64,000 nucleotides of DNA, taken from Halomonas caseinilytica (GTDB taxonomy: Bacteria > Pseudomonadota > Gammaproteobacteria > Pseudomonadales > Halomonadaceae). This document shows, piece by piece, positions 52,609-62,812 of the stretch; positions within the stretch are counted from its first letter, which is position 1; the number at the start of each line of letters is the position of its first letter. The stretch lies in contig NZ_BDEP01000017.1 of NCBI RefSeq assembly GCF_001662305.1, positions 282,195 to 346,194 of the forward strand, in the 5' to 3' direction. Below the pieces are notes generated by a model. It worked only from the letters and a program-made list of their open reading frames with translations, was not told the DNA's origin and searched no databases. The translations under genes were made by a program, and so were the position numbers.

Positions 52609-54156
52609 TCAGGCCGGCAGCGCCAGCCCCAGCAGTCGTTCCGGCGTGGCCTCGTCGCGGGACACGATGTCGACCAGCTCGCCGTCGCGCATCACGCCGA
52701 TGCGGTCGCAGATGGCACTGATCTCCGCCAGGTCACTGGAGATCACCACCACGCCCTTGTCGTTGTCGGCCAGGTCGTAAAGCAGGGAATAGATGTCGCG
52801 GCGGGCACCAACATCGATGCCGCGTGTCGGCTCGTCCATGACGAACAACTCGATGCGTTCCGAGAGCCAACGCGCCAGGATCACCTTCTGCTGGTTACCG
52901 CCGGACAGGTTGCTGATGCGCGTGCGCGGTCCCGGCGTCTTGATGCTGAGCCGCTTGATATAGTCCTCGGTATTGGCCAACTCGCGGCGGGGATGACGAA
53001 AGCCACCAAGCCGCTTGAAGAAACGCCGGCAACTGATGTTCAGGTTGTCGGTCACGCTGGCGATGGGAAAGATTCCCTGGGACTTGCGATCCTCGGGGCA
53101 CATGGCGATACCGGCACGGATCGCCTCGCCCGGGGTCGCGAAGCGTCGCGCCTCGCCGTCGATCAGCACCTGCCCCTCGCTCGGCGACTCAACACCGCAC
53201 ACCAGCCGCATCAACTCACTACGCCCGGCCCCGACCAGGCCGAACAGGCCGAATACCTCGCCACGATGCACCGAGAAGCTGACCGGCGCCTTCACACCCC
53301 GCCCGCACAGGCCATCGACCTCCATCAGCACCTCGCCGGTGGAGCGCGGCCGGTACCCATAGACATCGTCGATGTCGCGGCCGACCATCTCGCTGACCAG
53401 GGTGTCGTGATCGAGCCCCGTCATGCGTTCGTGGGTACGGATGTGCTTGCCATCGCGGAATACCGTGACGGCATCGCACATCTCGAACACTTCCTCCATG
53501 CGATGCGTGACATAGAGCACGACCCGCCCCTCATCGCGCAGCCGCTGGACGATGCGCTTGAGCTGCCGGGTCTCCTGTACCGAGAGGCTACTGGTGGGTT
53601 CATCGAAGGCGATTACGCGGGCATCGCGCAACAGCGCCCGGCCGATCTCGATCATCTGCTGCTGACCGATGGAAAGATCGCGAACCTTGGTGGCAGGATG
53701 CACCGATGTCTCGCCCAGCTCGGCGAGAATCTCTCGGGCTCGCGCGTAGAGCTCACGGCGGTCGAGCATGCCGCGCCGTTCCGGCAACTGACCGAGCAGC
53801 AGATTCTCCGCCACCGACAAATTGGGCGACAGCGTCAACTCCTGGTAGATGATGGCGATACCCTCGGCCAACGCCTGACGGGCATTGGCGAAGACATGTC
53901 GTTCGCCATCGAGCCACAGGGCTCCCTCGCTGAGCCGGTTGACGCCGCTCAACACCTTGAGCAGGGTCGACTTGCCGGCGCCGTTTTCCCCCATCAAGGC
54001 GTGCACTTCGCCGGCCCGGGCGGAGAAGCTGACACCATCCAGCGCCTTGACCCCGGGAAACTCGACCGTCACGTTCTCCACGCTCAGGTAGGCGTCGGCC
54101 GCTCCGCCGACGCCTTCCGCGGCAACCGCGGCGACACCATCAGAGGCCCAGCTCAT
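52609..54156 (-). CDS. araG: L-arabinose ABC transporter ATPase (two ABC domains)
   Basis: A 515-residue protein with two ABC modules, typical of sugar importers of the CUT2 class. The first has Walker [18 protein letters not shown] and signature [15 protein letters not shown]. The second has a degenerate Walker A ([14 protein letters not shown]) and signature [16 protein letters not shown]. Length and order match AraG. Its start overlaps the binding-protein gene by 17 bp, so translation is probably coupled. Confidence 0.94.
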   Translation of the reverse strand: MSWASDGVAAVAAEGVGGAADAYLSVENVTVEFPGVKALDGVSFSARAGEVHALMGENGAGKSTLLKVLSGVNRLSEGALWLDGERHVFANARQALAEGIAIIYQELTLSPNLSVAENLLLGQLPERRGMLDRRELYARAREILAELGETSVHPATKVRDLSIGQQQMIEIGRALLRDARVIAFDEPTSSLSVQETRQLKRIVQRLRDEGRVVLYVTHRMEEVFEMCDAVTVFRDGKHIRTHERMTGLDHDTLVSEMVGRDIDDVYGYRPRSTGEVLMEVDGLCGRGVKAPVSFSVHRGEVFGLFGLVGAGRSELMRLVCGVESPSEGQVLIDGEARRFATPGEAIRAGIAMCPEDRKSQGIFPIASVTDNLNISCRRFFKRLGGFRHPRRELANTEDYIKRLSIKTPGPRTRISNLSGGNQQKVILARWLSERIELFVMDEPTRGIDVGARRDIYSLLYDLADNDKGVVVISSDLAEISAICDRIGVMRDGELVDIVSRDEATPERLLGLALPA

Positions 54157-55126
54157 CGCGTACCGCCTCCCAGTTCTCGCGCGTCATCAAGGTGCCGGTG
54201 GTTTCGGTATTGGCCTTCGGCTTGTCACCCTCGGTGACCCAGTCATAGAGATTCTGCGCCGTCTGGCGGCCATGCATGGTGGAACTCACCGCCACGGTGC
54301 CGTGAAAGCCGGTCGGCTTTTCCCGGGAGAATTCAGCAAAGGCTGCACCGGAACCATTGATACCGACACCAATCACATCCCCGGCAGTCAGGCCGTACTG
54401 CTCGGAGGCTCTCACTCCGCCCAGCACGCTTTCTTCGTTGAGGGCATAGATCACCCAGTGCTCGTAGTCGCCGTTCTGGGAGAAGATCGGCGAGGCCGCC
54501 GAAAAGGCACTGGACGTATCAGTGTTCTGCTGTGGCGCATCGAAAATGTTGTCTTCCTGGAACCCTCGCTCGAGCAGGGCATCGGTCGCCCCATCGGTGC
54601 GCTTCTTGGCCGTTGGCAGTTCATAGTTGGTGATGCGCAGCGCCGCGACGTCGTCGGGATCCCAATTCCTGGCCTCCATCTCGTCGGCGATGGCGTTGCC
54701 GACCTGACGGCCGATCTTGTAGCCCGACATGCCGAGGTGCGGCACCGCCTCCATCGGCTCGCCATCGGCATCGACGAAGCGGTCGTCCACGGTCACCACC
54801 TTCATGCCGTACTGCTCGGCACGACGCATGATGGTGGGGCCCAGACGCACATCGGGCGGACAGATGACGAACCCCTGGGCGCCCTGGGAATGCAGGTTGT
54901 CGATGGCGCTGAGCACCTCCTGGCCGTCCTCCCCGGCCAGCCTGACCACCTCGAAGCCCTTCTCCTCCCCCAGTCGGGTAGCCGCATCCTGTTCATTGAT
55001 GAACCAGGCCTGTTCGGGCTTCTTGACAATGAAGCCCAGCTTGACCTCGTCCTGAGCTTGCGTCAGTGGCGATAGCGCCAGACAGGCACCGAATGTCAGG
55101 GGAGCGAGGATCGGGAAGCGGGACAT
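54140..55126 (-). CDS. araF: L-arabinose-binding periplasmic protein
   Basis: A 328-residue periplasmic binding protein. The signal peptide is [24 protein letters not shown]. The mature protein aligns along its length with E. coli Ara[62 protein letters not shown] and [16 protein letters not shown]. It binds L-arabinose (E. coli AraF also binds galactose and fucose). Leader: an AACAACAA motif about 30 nt and GGAG about 6 nt before the ATG. Confidence 0.95.
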   Translation of the reverse strand: MSRFPILAPLTFGACLALSPLTQAQDEVKLGFIVKKPEQAWFINEQDAATRLGEEKGFEVVRLAGEDGQEVLSAIDNLHSQGAQGFVICPPDVRLGPTIMRRAEQYGMKVVTVDDRFVDADGEPMEAVPHLGMSGYKIGRQVGNAIADEMEARNWDPDDVAALRITNYELPTAKKRTDGATDALLERGFQEDNIFDAPQQNTDTSSAFSAASPIFSQNGDYEHWVIYALNEESVLGGVRASEQYGLTAGDVIGVGINGSGAAFAEFSREKPTGFHGTVAVSSTMHGRQTAQNLYDWVTEGDKPKANTETTGTLMTRENWEAVRDELGL

Positions 55127-55154
55127 GGACGTCTCCTTAGCCCTGAGCGGGCAT

Positions 55155-55162
55155 TTGTTGTT
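55155..55162 (-). promoter_or_regulatory. AACAACAA motif in the araF leader
   Basis: On the minus strand the leader reads GACAACAACAAATG about 30 nt before the araF ATG. The 14-mer is identical to the sequence at the galM start. It resembles Hfq/Crc catabolite-repression targets (AANAANAA). Confidence 0.45.
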
Positions 55163-55269
55163 GTCGCGTGTTGAGGAAGATGCTCCGGCAATGTCATGCC
55201 TCGCACCGGATGCGCCTCTACCCTATGCCGTGGCCACATAACCATCCAATGCGCTTAACGTCAGCATGC

Positions 55270-55289
55270 AATATCCTTTTTGTTATCAC
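55270..55289 (-). promoter_or_regulatory. Candidate LysR (GbpR-like) operator of araFGH
   Basis: The plus-strand sequence AATATCCTTTTTGTTATCAC matches 17 of 20 positions of the element at 56847–56866 in the galM/LysR promoter. It lies about 145 bp before the araF ATG. The 349-bp region 55127–55475 otherwise holds only the AACAACAA motif and the hairpin at 55388. Confidence 0.55.
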
Positions 55290-55387
55290 TTTCATGCCAA
55301 GGACCGAACTACCGAGACCACCCGCGTCACGGATGCTGCCACGCTGCGACTAAAGTGTGTTGCCCTGTGCCGATGACGGACACGTCA

Positions 55388-55412
55388 ACGCCCCGGTGAA
55401 GGCCCGGGGCGT
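55388..55412 (-). terminator. Hairpin after galM
   Basis: ACGCCCCGG (55388–55396) and CCGGGGCGT (55404–55412) form a perfect 9-bp stem with a 7-nt loop, 64 bp after the galM stop. No T-run on the minus strand, so its terminator strength is doubtful. Confidence 0.45.
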
Positions 55413-55475
55413 GGAGGGATGAGGCATGATGTCGGCAAGCGGGGAGGCCCGCTCGATGCTCAGTTCGCGCCGTCG

Positions 55476-56753
55476 TCAGTTCGCCGAAGCGCTAGCCGCA
55501 ACGGTGGAAAAAACATACCGGGTCTGGCTTTGGTAGGTTTCTCCTGGCTGCAGCAACGTTGAGGGGAAGTCGGGCTGGTTGGGCGAGTCCGGAAAGTGCT
55601 GGGTTTCCAGGGCCAGGCCGAAGCGATGGCCGTAGGTCGTCCCCCTCTTGCCGATCAAGGAGCCATCGAGGAAGTTACCCGAGTAGAACTGGAGACCGGG
55701 CTCGGTGGTGAATACTTCCATCACCCTGCCGCTGTGCCCGGCCTCCAGGCGAGCCGCCATCACCAGTTCGTCATCGCCCAGACCATTCTGATCGAGCACG
55801 AAGTTGTGATCATAGCCTTGCCCTCTGGCCAGCTGGGCATTGTCGGCTTCGATGCGCTTGCCGATGGCCGTGGGCTCCCGGAAATCGAAGGGTGTCTGCG
55901 CTACGGAACGCAGCTCGCCGGTCGGAATCAGCCCCTCATCCACCGGCGAGAAGGCCTCGGCATTGATCGTCAGGCGGTGATCGAGAATATCGTCGCCATC
56001 GGCCCGTTCACCGGTTACGCCATCGAGGTTGAAGTAGCTGTGCTGGGTGAGATTGACGGGCGTGGTGGCGTCGGAAGTGGCCTGATAGTCGACGATCACG
56101 GCATTGTCATCGCTCAACGTATAGCGAACCCGAGCCTGTAGTTCCCCCGGATACCCCTGGTCTTCATCGGGGCTGGTCAGCGTCAGGATCACCCCCACGC
56201 CCCGGTCGTCCTCGACGGTTTCGGCCTTCCAGAGACGTCGATCGAAGCCTTGATCGCCACCATGCAGGTGGTTGTCGCCGTCATTGGTGGGCAAGGTATG
56301 TACCTTGCCGTCGAGGGTGAACTCACCGCCGGCGATACGGTTGCCATAGCGTCCGATCAGTGCCCCGAAATAGGGATTGGCCTGTCGATAGGCCGGTGAC
56401 AGATAGTCCTCCAATCGGTCGAATCCCAGCACGACATCCTCGAATTCACCCCCGGCATCCGGCACCTCGAGGGCGACGATGATCCCGCCATAAGGCGTCA
56501 CCGACAGACGCGCTCCCCGAGCATTGGTCAAGGTATACAGCGCCACCTCGCTACCGTCCGGCAGGGTGCCGAAAATCCCTTGCTCGATACTTCGCTGCTG
56601 CTCCATTTCCGTTCCGTCCTGCTTTGTCTGCTGAGCGAAAGCGATACCGGCCATCAGCGGCAGAGCTGTCAGCAAGGCCCATGCTCCGTTGCGAATTCCG
56701 GTCCTTGAGCCAGGTGCTGCCGAGGTACCTGAGAAGCGGTCGAATGCGGTCAT
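55476..56753 (-). CDS. galM: Secreted aldose 1-epimerase (mutarotase)
   Basis: A 425-residue galactose-mutarotase-fold enzyme interconverting sugar anomers. The catalytic histidines lie in LHGGDQGFDRRLW and LTQHSYFNLDG, with the catalytic Glu region in FALALETQHFPDSPNQPDFP-like C-terminal sequence. A GGAG 10 bp upstream supports the ATG at 56753. Residues 1–40 look like an unusually long signal peptide ending AGIAFA, so it acts in the periplasm beside the arabinose-binding protein. AACAACAA directly abuts the ATG. Divergent from the LysR gene. Confidence 0.92.
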   Translation of the reverse strand: MTAFDRFSGTSAAPGSRTGIRNGAWALLTALPLMAGIAFAQQTKQDGTEMEQQRSIEQGIFGTLPDGSEVALYTLTNARGARLSVTPYGGIIVALEVPDAGGEFEDVVLGFDRLEDYLSPAYRQANPYFGALIGRYGNRIAGGEFTLDGKVHTLPTNDGDNHLHGGDQGFDRRLWKAETVEDDRGVGVILTLTSPDEDQGYPGELQARVRYTLSDDNAVIVDYQATSDATTPVNLTQHSYFNLDGVTGERADGDDILDHRLTINAEAFSPVDEGLIPTGELRSVAQTPFDFREPTAIGKRIEADNAQLARGQGYDHNFVLDQNGLGDDELVMAARLEAGHSGRVMEVFTTEPGLQFYSGNFLDGSLIGKRGTTYGHRFGLALETQHFPDSPNQPDFPSTLLQPGETYQSQTRYVFSTVAASASAN

Positions 56754-56761
56754 TTGTTGTT
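56754..56761 (-). promoter_or_regulatory. AACAACAA motif abutting the galM start
   Basis: The minus strand reads GGAGACAACAACAA immediately before ATG. An Hfq/Crc-like A-rich repeat here would cover the ribosome-binding region. Confidence 0.5.
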
Positions 56762-56846
56762 GTCTCCTGCCTGGAACATTCCACTGAACGTCGACCACAT
56801 TAGACAGATGAGAGATTAACCGCTAATAATGACTTATCGTGTAATT

Positions 56847-56866
56847 AATACCCATTTGGTTATCAC
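56847..56866. promoter_or_regulatory. Candidate LysR operator, galM/LysR divergent promoter
   Basis: AATACCCATTTGGTTATCAC ends 3 bp before the LysR ATG. Its core ATACCC-ATTT-GGTTAT is an imperfect dyad of the LysR T-N11-A kind. It matches the araF element in 17 of 20 bases. Confidence 0.55.
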
Positions 56867-56869
56867 CAT

Positions 56870-57844
56870 ATGACCCGTCGCTCCGCCATGGGTGAATTGC
56901 CGCCCGATTGGTTTCTCAAGGTAAGACTAAAGTTACGCCACCTGCAGTTGTTCCTGGCCCTGGACGACCACCGCAATCTACACCGCGCGGCCGCCAGCCT
57001 TTCCATGAGCCAGCCCGCCGCGTCCAAGCTGCTCGGTGAGCTGGAGGGACGCCTGGGCGTGCGACTGTTCGAGCGCCACTCCCGGGGCATCGAACCCAAC
57101 TGGTATGGCGAGGTGGCGGTGCGTCACGCCCGCAACATCCTCTCCTCGCTGCAACAGACCGGCGACGAACTCAATGCCCTGAATGCTGGCAACGCCGGCG
57201 CGGTCTCCATCGGCACCGTGATGGCGCCGGCGGTAACCCTGATCTCGCGGGCCCTGGAGCGTGTCCATCACCAATTGCCAGGACTCAAGGTCAACGTCGA
57301 TGTGGACGTGAGCCCCGCCCTGGTGCCTCGGCTGCTGGAGGGCGAACTCGACATGGTCATCTCGCGCATTCCCGCCGGCTTCGACCCCGGCCACTTCGTC
57401 TTCGAGGAAATCGGCGAGGAGGCCATCAGCGTGGTATGCCGACGCGGGCACCCTCTGGCGGATGCCGCTTCTCCCTCACTGGCCGAGATGACCGCCTACC
57501 CCTGGTCGCTCCAGCCCCCGGGCGCCCTGATGCGGCAGCGTGTCGACCACCTGCTGATGTATCATGACCTCTCGCCTCCCACCCGCATCATCAATACCTC
57601 GGACATCCTGGTGTCGCTGGCGCTGGTCGCCAACTCCGACACGCTCACCGTCACCAGCCGAGAGGTCGCCGAGTTGCTCTGCGACCCACAGCGTTTTCGG
57701 GTGCTGCCTACCGAGGAGGCCCTGAGCGTCCAGCCTTATGGCCTCATCACGCTACGCCAGAAGCGACTCTCTCCCGGCGCTGCCGCCCTGACCACCCTGC
57801 TGCGCGACGTGATCGCCGAAGGCTGGGCCGGAGCCCCCGGCTAG
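56870..57844 (+). CDS. LysR-family sugar-use regulator (GbpR/GguR-like)
   Basis: A 324-residue LysR regulator. The winged helix is RLKLRHLQLFLALDDHRNLHRAAASLSMSQPAASKLLGELE, followed by the effector domain. The N-terminal layout and the context of sugar ABC transporter, mutarotase and sugar dehydrogenase resemble GbpR/GguR regulators of galactose and arabinose use in proteobacteria. The operator-like element lies just before its ATG, suggesting autoregulation. An ATG at 56888 is a possible alternative start. Confidence 0.88.
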   Translation: MTRRSAMGELPPDWFLKVRLKLRHLQLFLALDDHRNLHRAAASLSMSQPAASKLLGELEGRLGVRLFERHSRGIEPNWYGEVAVRHARNILSSLQQTGDELNALNAGNAGAVSIGTVMAPAVTLISRALERVHHQLPGLKVNVDVDVSPALVPRLLEGELDMVISRIPAGFDPGHFVFEEIGEEAISVVCRRGHPLADAASPSLAEMTAYPWSLQPPGALMRQRVDHLLMYHDLSPPTRIINTSDILVSLALVANSDTLTVTSREVAELLCDPQRFRVLPTEEALSVQPYGLITLRQKRLSPGAAALTTLLRDVIAEGWAGAPG

Positions 57845-57854
57845 GCGGGCTGCC

Positions 57855-58781
57855 TTAATCGTGAAACGGCGCCACCGTCTTCCGATGTCCCAGCATCAGG
57901 GCATCGGCCACGTGCCGCAGCGGCGCAATATCCACATCGCAGCGCCCCGTCATCAGCAGCTCATGGAAATGGGCGTAGAGACCCGGGTATTCGCGCTCCG
58001 GCTCGTCGACCGCCACCTCGCCATCGAGCACCAGGCGACGCCCCCCTCCGGACAATTCCAGTCGTCCGTCCTCGGTGGAGATGGTCATCTCCCAACGGGG
58101 CGGATCCTCGTGGCGGAAATCGAAGTCTGCCTCCAGGGGCACGCCCGTGCCATCCCGCAGGTGCAGTCTGGCGGCAATCGGCGTCTGACAATTGCCGGGC
58201 ACCTCGAGCGTGGCATGCTTCAAGAAGAAGGGCCTGTCGAACAGACGGGTGACCACCGACAAGGCATTGATACCTGGATCGAACACGCCCATGCCGCCCG
58301 CTTCCCAGAGCCACGCCTGGCCGGGATGCCAGACCCGGACATCCTCGTGCCAGACGATCTCGATGCCCGTGACGCGACGCTCGCTTAGCCACTGCCTGGC
58401 CAAAGGCACGGCGGGCGCAAAGCGTGAATGCCAGGCGGCAAAGAGCACACTGCCACGCGCTTCGGCCAGGGCCTTCAGGTCCTCGACCTCGGCGAGGGTC
58501 GCCCCGGGCGGCTTCTCGAGCAAGACGGCCTTGCCATGTTCCAGCGCCTGGCGGGCCAGGCCATGGCGCAGGTGGGCCGGCGTGCAGATTGCCACGGCAT
58601 CCAGCGACGGTTCCTCGGATAGCATCGCCTCCAGCGATGCATGACCGGGCACGCCCTCGAGCGACGCATGTGGGTCAGCCACGGCCACGAGCTCGAGACC
58701 CGGCGTGGCCCGGATGGCGGCGAGGTGCTGGTCGCGAACGATCTTGCCGGCGCCGACCAGCCCCAGGCGAAATGAAGACAT
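57855..58781 (-). CDS. L-arabinose/D-galactose 1-dehydrogenase
   Basis: A 308-residue Gfo/Idh/MocA oxidoreductase. The Rossmann motif is LGLVGAGKIVRDQHLAAI and the catalytic EKP motif is VLLEKPPGATL. The C-terminal beta-sheet domain follows (GGMGVFDPGINALSVVTRLF). Azospirillum L-arabinose 1-dehydrogenase and galactose dehydrogenases share this size and build. It converts the aldose to the lactone, the first step of the oxidative pathway. It is convergent with the LysR gene (10-bp gap). The 182-bp gap upstream shows no gene. Confidence 0.87.
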   Translation of the reverse strand: MSSFRLGLVGAGKIVRDQHLAAIRATPGLELVAVADPHASLEGVPGHASLEAMLSEEPSLDAVAICTPAHLRHGLARQALEHGKAVLLEKPPGATLAEVEDLKALAEARGSVLFAAWHSRFAPAVPLARQWLSERRVTGIEIVWHEDVRVWHPGQAWLWEAGGMGVFDPGINALSVVTRLFDRPFFLKHATLEVPGNCQTPIAARLHLRDGTGVPLEADFDFRHEDPPRWEMTISTEDGRLELSGGGRRLVLDGEVAVDEPEREYPGLYAHFHELLMTGRCDVDIAPLRHVADALMLGHRKTVAPFHD

Positions 58782-58963
58782 GAAACCTCCTGATGAGAGA
58801 TGCAGGCCGGGCAGCCTACCCCGCTCGACATCCCCCGAAAAGCGCCTTCGCTTGTCGATGTTCAGGCAACGTCAAGCGCGATACCCGGCCCCACCCCGTC
58901 GGACTCGCGCACAAGACCGGTTACAGTGCCGCCATCGCCGAGTGCAGGCACTTTCAAGCGGTC

Positions 58964-60769
58964 CTAATGATTGTCCCGGGGCGGACTCTGGCGTGCCACA
59001 TCCCGATAGCCGGGCGCCCCGCGCAGCGTCATGCCATCCGCCAGCGGCTCCACCAGGGGTCGCTGGATCTCCTGCCAGGGCGTCTGGTGCGCCGGATAGT
59101 CGTAGCCACCAGCGGCCTCGAGGCGCGACCGGCGTGCCGCCAATTCGGTATCGTCCACCCTCAGGGTCACCTCGCAGCGCCTAAGGTCGACGCGCAGACG
59201 GTCGCCGGTCTCGAGCAATGCCAGGGGCCCGCCGGTGGCCGCTTCCGGCGAGGCATTGAGGATCGAGGGAGAGCCCGACGTCCCCGACTGGCGCCCGTCG
59301 CCGAGGCAGGGCAACGACTCGATGCCCTGCCGGATCAACGCAGCGGGCGGCTGCATGTTGACCACTTCGGCGCCACCGGGGTGTCCCACCGGCCCGGCAC
59401 CGCGCATCACCAGAATGGTGGTGGCGTCGATATCGAGTTCGGAATCGTCGATGCGCGCGTGGTAGTCCTCCGAACCGTCGAACACCACCACCTTGCCCTC
59501 GAAGGCATCGGGGTCGTCGGGATCGCTCAGGAAACGCTCACGGAAGTCCGCGGCAATCACGCTGGTCTTCATCAGTGCCGAGTCGAACAGGTTGCCCTTG
59601 AGGTTGAGGAATCCCGCCTTTTCCACCAAGGGATTGTCGAAGTGCCGGATGACGTCGGGATCCCGACTCTCGCGTCCTGCGACATTGTCGGCCATGCAGC
59701 GGCCATTGACGGTCATGACATCGCCGTGGATCAAGCCATTGGCCAGCAGTTCAGCGATGATGGCCGGCACGCCGCCGGCGCGATGGAATTCCTCGCCAAG
59801 ATAGGCGCCCGCCGGCATCACGTTGGCCAGCAGCGGCACCGCGTGACCGAGGCGTTGCCAATCGTCGTTGTCGAGCGCGACACCGGCATGGCGGGCAATG
59901 GCATTGACATGAATGGGTGCATTGGAGGAACCGCCCAGCGCCGAACAGGTCACGATGGCGTTCTCGAACGCCTCCCGAGTCAGGATGTCGCTCGGTCGCA
60001 GGTCCTCCCAGACCATGTCGACGACGCGCTCGCCGGTCTGGTAGGCGACCATGGCCCGTTCCTTGTAAGGGCCGGGAATCATCGCCGAACCGGGCAGGCT
60101 CATGCCCAGCGCCTCGGCCATGGAATTCATGGTCGAGGCCGTGCCCATGGTGTTGCAGTGCCCCACGGAGGGGGCGGACTCGGCGATCCTCGACAGAAAC
60201 TCGGGATAGTCGATGTCGCCGGCCGCCAAGCGCTTGCGCATCTCCCAGACGATGGTGCCCGACCCCACCCGCTCCGCGCCGTGCCAACCATTGAGCATCG
60301 GCCCGCCGGACAGCACGATGGCCGGGATGTTCACCGTGGCAGCGGCCATCAGGCAGGCCGGGGTGGTCTTGTCGCAGCCGGTGGTCAACACCACGCCATC
60401 CAGCGGATAGCCGTGCAGCACCTCCACCAGGCCGAGATAGGCCAGGTTGCGGTCCAGCGCAGCCGTGGGCCGGCGCACGTTCTCGTGGATGGGATGCAGC
60501 GGAAACTCTAACGGCACGCCGCCGGCGGCACGAATCCCCTCCTTGACGCGCTTGACCAGCTCGACGTGATGGCGATTGCAGGGTGTCAGGTCGGACCCCG
60601 ACTGGGCGATGCCGATGATCGGCCTGCCGGAGGTCAGCTCCTCCAGCGTCATGCCGTAGTTCATGTAGCGTTCGATGCACAACGCCGTGGTGCCTGGATG
60701 TTCGGGATTGTCAAACCAGTCACGCGAGCGCAACCGGTCGGACGTCATGCGGGGTCGCTGGGTCGTCAT
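58964..60769 (-). CDS. xylD: Xylonate-type sugar acid dehydratase (IlvD/Edd family)
   Basis: A 601-residue [2Fe-2S] dehydratase. Cluster cysteines lie in [25 protein letters not shown] and [11 protein letters not shown]. The sequence matches the Caulobacter D-xylonate dehydratase subgroup ([32 protein letters not shown] at the N-terminus, [26 protein letters not shown] at the C-terminus). It would form a 2-keto-3-deoxy-pentonate. GGAG precedes the ATG at 60769, 13 bp after the stop of the second dehydratase, so the two are co-transcribed. Confidence 0.88.
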   Translation of the reverse strand: MTTQRPRMTSDRLRSRDWFDNPEHPGTTALCIERYMNYGMTLEELTSGRPIIGIAQSGSDLTPCNRHHVELVKRVKEGIRAAGGVPLEFPLHPIHENVRRPTAALDRNLAYLGLVEVLHGYPLDGVVLTTGCDKTTPACLMAAATVNIPAIVLSGGPMLNGWHGAERVGSGTIVWEMRKRLAAGDIDYPEFLSRIAESAPSVGHCNTMGTASTMNSMAEALGMSLPGSAMIPGPYKERAMVAYQTGERVVDMVWEDLRPSDILTREAFENAIVTCSALGGSSNAPIHVNAIARHAGVALDNDDWQRLGHAVPLLANVMPAGAYLGEEFHRAGGVPAIIAELLANGLIHGDVMTVNGRCMADNVAGRESRDPDVIRHFDNPLVEKAGFLNLKGNLFDSALMKTSVIAADFRERFLSDPDDPDAFEGKVVVFDGSEDYHARIDDSELDIDATTILVMRGAGPVGHPGGAEVVNMQPPAALIRQGIESLPCLGDGRQSGTSGSPSILNASPEAATGGPLALLETGDRLRVDLRRCEVTLRVDDTELAARRSRLEAAGGYDYPAHQTPWQEIQRPLVEPLADGMTLRGAPGYRDVARQSPPRDNH

Positions 60770-60782
60770 GGCGTCTCCGATG

Positions 60783-62540
60783 TCAATGCGAGTGGCGTGG
60801 AACCTCGGCTCCCCGGCATCCCACCAGGAAGTCGAAGTCACATCCTTCGTCGGCCTGCAGCACGTGCTCGATGTAGAGCTGGCGATAGCCACCGCTGCTG
60901 GCAATCTGTCGCGAGGCCTGGGTCGGATCGTGCTCGGCCAGGCGCGCTTGCAGTTCTTCGTCGTCGATGTCCAGATGCAATTTGCCGGCGTAGGCATCCA
61001 GCTCGATCCAGTCACCGTTGCGTACCGCCGCCAGCGGCCCGCCGGCTGCTGCCTCCGGCGCCACGTGGAGCACCACGGTGCCGTAGGCCGTGCCGCTCAT
61101 GCGTGCATCCGAGAGACGCACCATGTCGGTGACGCCCTGTTCAAGCAGCTTGGCCGGCAGGCCCATGTTGCCCACCTCGGCCATGCCGTGGTAGCCGCGC
61201 GGCCCGCAATGTTTCATTACCAGCACACTGTCGGCGTCCACGTCGAGATCGGGATCATTGATGCGCGCCTTGTAGTCGTCGAAGTCCTCGAACACTACGG
61301 CACGCCCACGGTGCGTCATCAGCTCGGGGGTCGCCGCCGACGGCTTGAGCACCGCGCCCTTGGGGGCCAGATTGCCGTGCAGCACGCACATCCCGCCATC
61401 CTCGACCAGGGGGTTGTCCAGCGGCCGGATCACCTCGTCGTTGTACAGCGGTGCCTCGGAGACGTTCTCCCACAGCGTCTTGCCATTGACGGTCAACGCG
61501 TCCTTGTGCGGCAGTCGTTCGGCCTCGCCCAGGCGACGCAGCACAGCGGGCAATCCGCCGGCATAGTAGAACTCTTCCATCAAGAAGCGGCCCGAGGGTT
61601 GCAGGTCCACCAGCGTCGGGGTACCGCGGCCGATGCGCGTCCAGTCGTCCAGCGCCAGGTCGACGCCGATGCGTCCGGCAATGGCCTTGAGGTGGATCAC
61701 CGCATTGGTGGAACCGCCGATCGCCGCATTGGTGCGAATGGCGTTTTCGAAGGCTCCTCGCGTCAGGACCTTCGAGAGACGAAGGTCCTCCTCGACCATC
61801 TCGACGATACGATTGCCCGACAGGTGCGCCAGCACATAGCGACGCGAATCCACCGCCGGGATGGCAGCGTTGTGCGGCAGCGATACACCCAGCGACTCGG
61901 CCATGCAGGCCATGGTCGACGCCGTGCCCATGGTGTTGCAGGTGCCCGCTGAGCGCGACATGCCCGCCTCGGCGGCCATGAAATCATGCATCGAGATCTT
62001 GCCGGCCTTGACCTCCTCGGACAATCGCCAGACCACTGTGCCCGAACCGATGTCACGCCCTTCCTGCTTGCCGTTGAGCATCGGGCCGCCAGTGACCACG
62101 ATCGTCGGGATATCACAGCTCGCCGCGCCCATCAGCAACGCCGGCGTGGTCTTGTCACAGCCGACCAGCAACACGACAGCATCGATCGGGTTGCCGCGGA
62201 TCGCCTCCTCGACATCCATGCTCGCCAGATTGCGCGTAAACATTGCCGTCGGGCGCAGGTTGGACTCCCCGTTGGAAAACACCGGGAATTCCACCGGGTA
62301 GCCTCCTGCCTCCAGGACACCCTGCTTGACGTGGTCGGCAATCTTGCGGAAGTGAGCGTTGCAGGGCGTCAGCTCCGACCAGGTATTGCAGATACCGATG
62401 ATCGGCTTGCCCTGGAATTCGTGATCGGGGATGCCCTGGTTTTTCATCCAGCTGCGATACATGAAGCCGTTCTTGTCGGCGCTGCCGAACCATTCGGCGC
62501 TGCGCAGCGTCGGCTTGTTGGCGTTCTTCGGTGACGGCAT
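60783..62540 (-). CDS. L-arabonate-type dehydratase (IlvD/Edd family)
   Basis: A 585-residue [2Fe-2S] dehydratase with cysteines in [24 protein letters not shown] and [12 protein letters not shown]. The C-terminus [12 protein letters not shown]…VPRHSH is typical of L-arabonate dehydratase, which makes 2-keto-3-deoxy-L-arabonate. GAGGAG before the ATG at 62540 sets the start. First gene of the two-dehydratase operon, divergent from the TRAP transporter. The later pathway enzymes (KDA dehydratase, ketoglutarate-semialdehyde dehydrogenase) are not in the window. Confidence 0.9.
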   Translation of the reverse strand: MPSPKNANKPTLRSAEWFGSADKNGFMYRSWMKNQGIPDHEFQGKPIIGICNTWSELTPCNAHFRKIADHVKQGVLEAGGYPVEFPVFSNGESNLRPTAMFTRNLASMDVEEAIRGNPIDAVVLLVGCDKTTPALLMGAASCDIPTIVVTGGPMLNGKQEGRDIGSGTVVWRLSEEVKAGKISMHDFMAAEAGMSRSAGTCNTMGTASTMACMAESLGVSLPHNAAIPAVDSRRYVLAHLSGNRIVEMVEEDLRLSKVLTRGAFENAIRTNAAIGGSTNAVIHLKAIAGRIGVDLALDDWTRIGRGTPTLVDLQPSGRFLMEEFYYAGGLPAVLRRLGEAERLPHKDALTVNGKTLWENVSEAPLYNDEVIRPLDNPLVEDGGMCVLHGNLAPKGAVLKPSAATPELMTHRGRAVVFEDFDDYKARINDPDLDVDADSVLVMKHCGPRGYHGMAEVGNMGLPAKLLEQGVTDMVRLSDARMSGTAYGTVVLHVAPEAAAGGPLAAVRNGDWIELDAYAGKLHLDIDDEELQARLAEHDPTQASRQIASSGGYRQLYIEHVLQADEGCDFDFLVGCRGAEVPRHSH

Positions 62541-62643
62541 GGAGGTGACTCCTCGCGGCATTCCTGGGCGATGGGCAAGACCCACCGATGACATGCAACG
62601 GACACTACGACGGGAAACGCTCAAAGTACACACATACGAAAGT

Positions 62644-62658
62644 ATATGTTGAACATAT
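62644..62658. promoter_or_regulatory. Perfect palindrome in the dehydratase/TRAP promoter
   Basis: ATATGTTGAACATAT is a perfect 7+1+7 inverted repeat, in the AT-rich core of the 272-bp divergent region. ATAC-GAAA-GTAT lies beside it (62634–62645). The form fits GntR/FadR-type operators; no such regulator gene is in the window. Confidence 0.5.
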
Positions 62659-62781
62659 TTGATCTATGCGCAACATTTCCCCTGCTCGTTTCCGATGCCC
62701 GCGACACGAAAACGACACTTCCCGGCCGATCGGGAAAGCGAGCTTGCATCACGACAACCCCAAGCATCCAGCACGAACGTC

Positions 62782-62789
62782 AACAACAA
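62782..62789 (+). promoter_or_regulatory. AACAACAA motif in the TRAP leader
   Basis: GTCAACAACAAACTC lies 24 nt before the ATG at 62813 and just upstream of the GGAGAG ribosome site. It matches the motifs at the galM and araF starts. Confidence 0.45.
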
Positions 62790-62812
62790 ACTCCCCCAAA
62801 CGGAGAGATTCG

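Noticed and set aside
52129..54237. A 702-codon plus-strand frame opposite araG/araH
   Set aside because: Antisense shadow; His/Gln-rich low-information sequence, no ribosome site.
58793..60511. A 572-codon plus-strand frame opposite the xylonate-type dehydratase
   Set aside because: Antisense of a well-supported IlvD/Edd gene.
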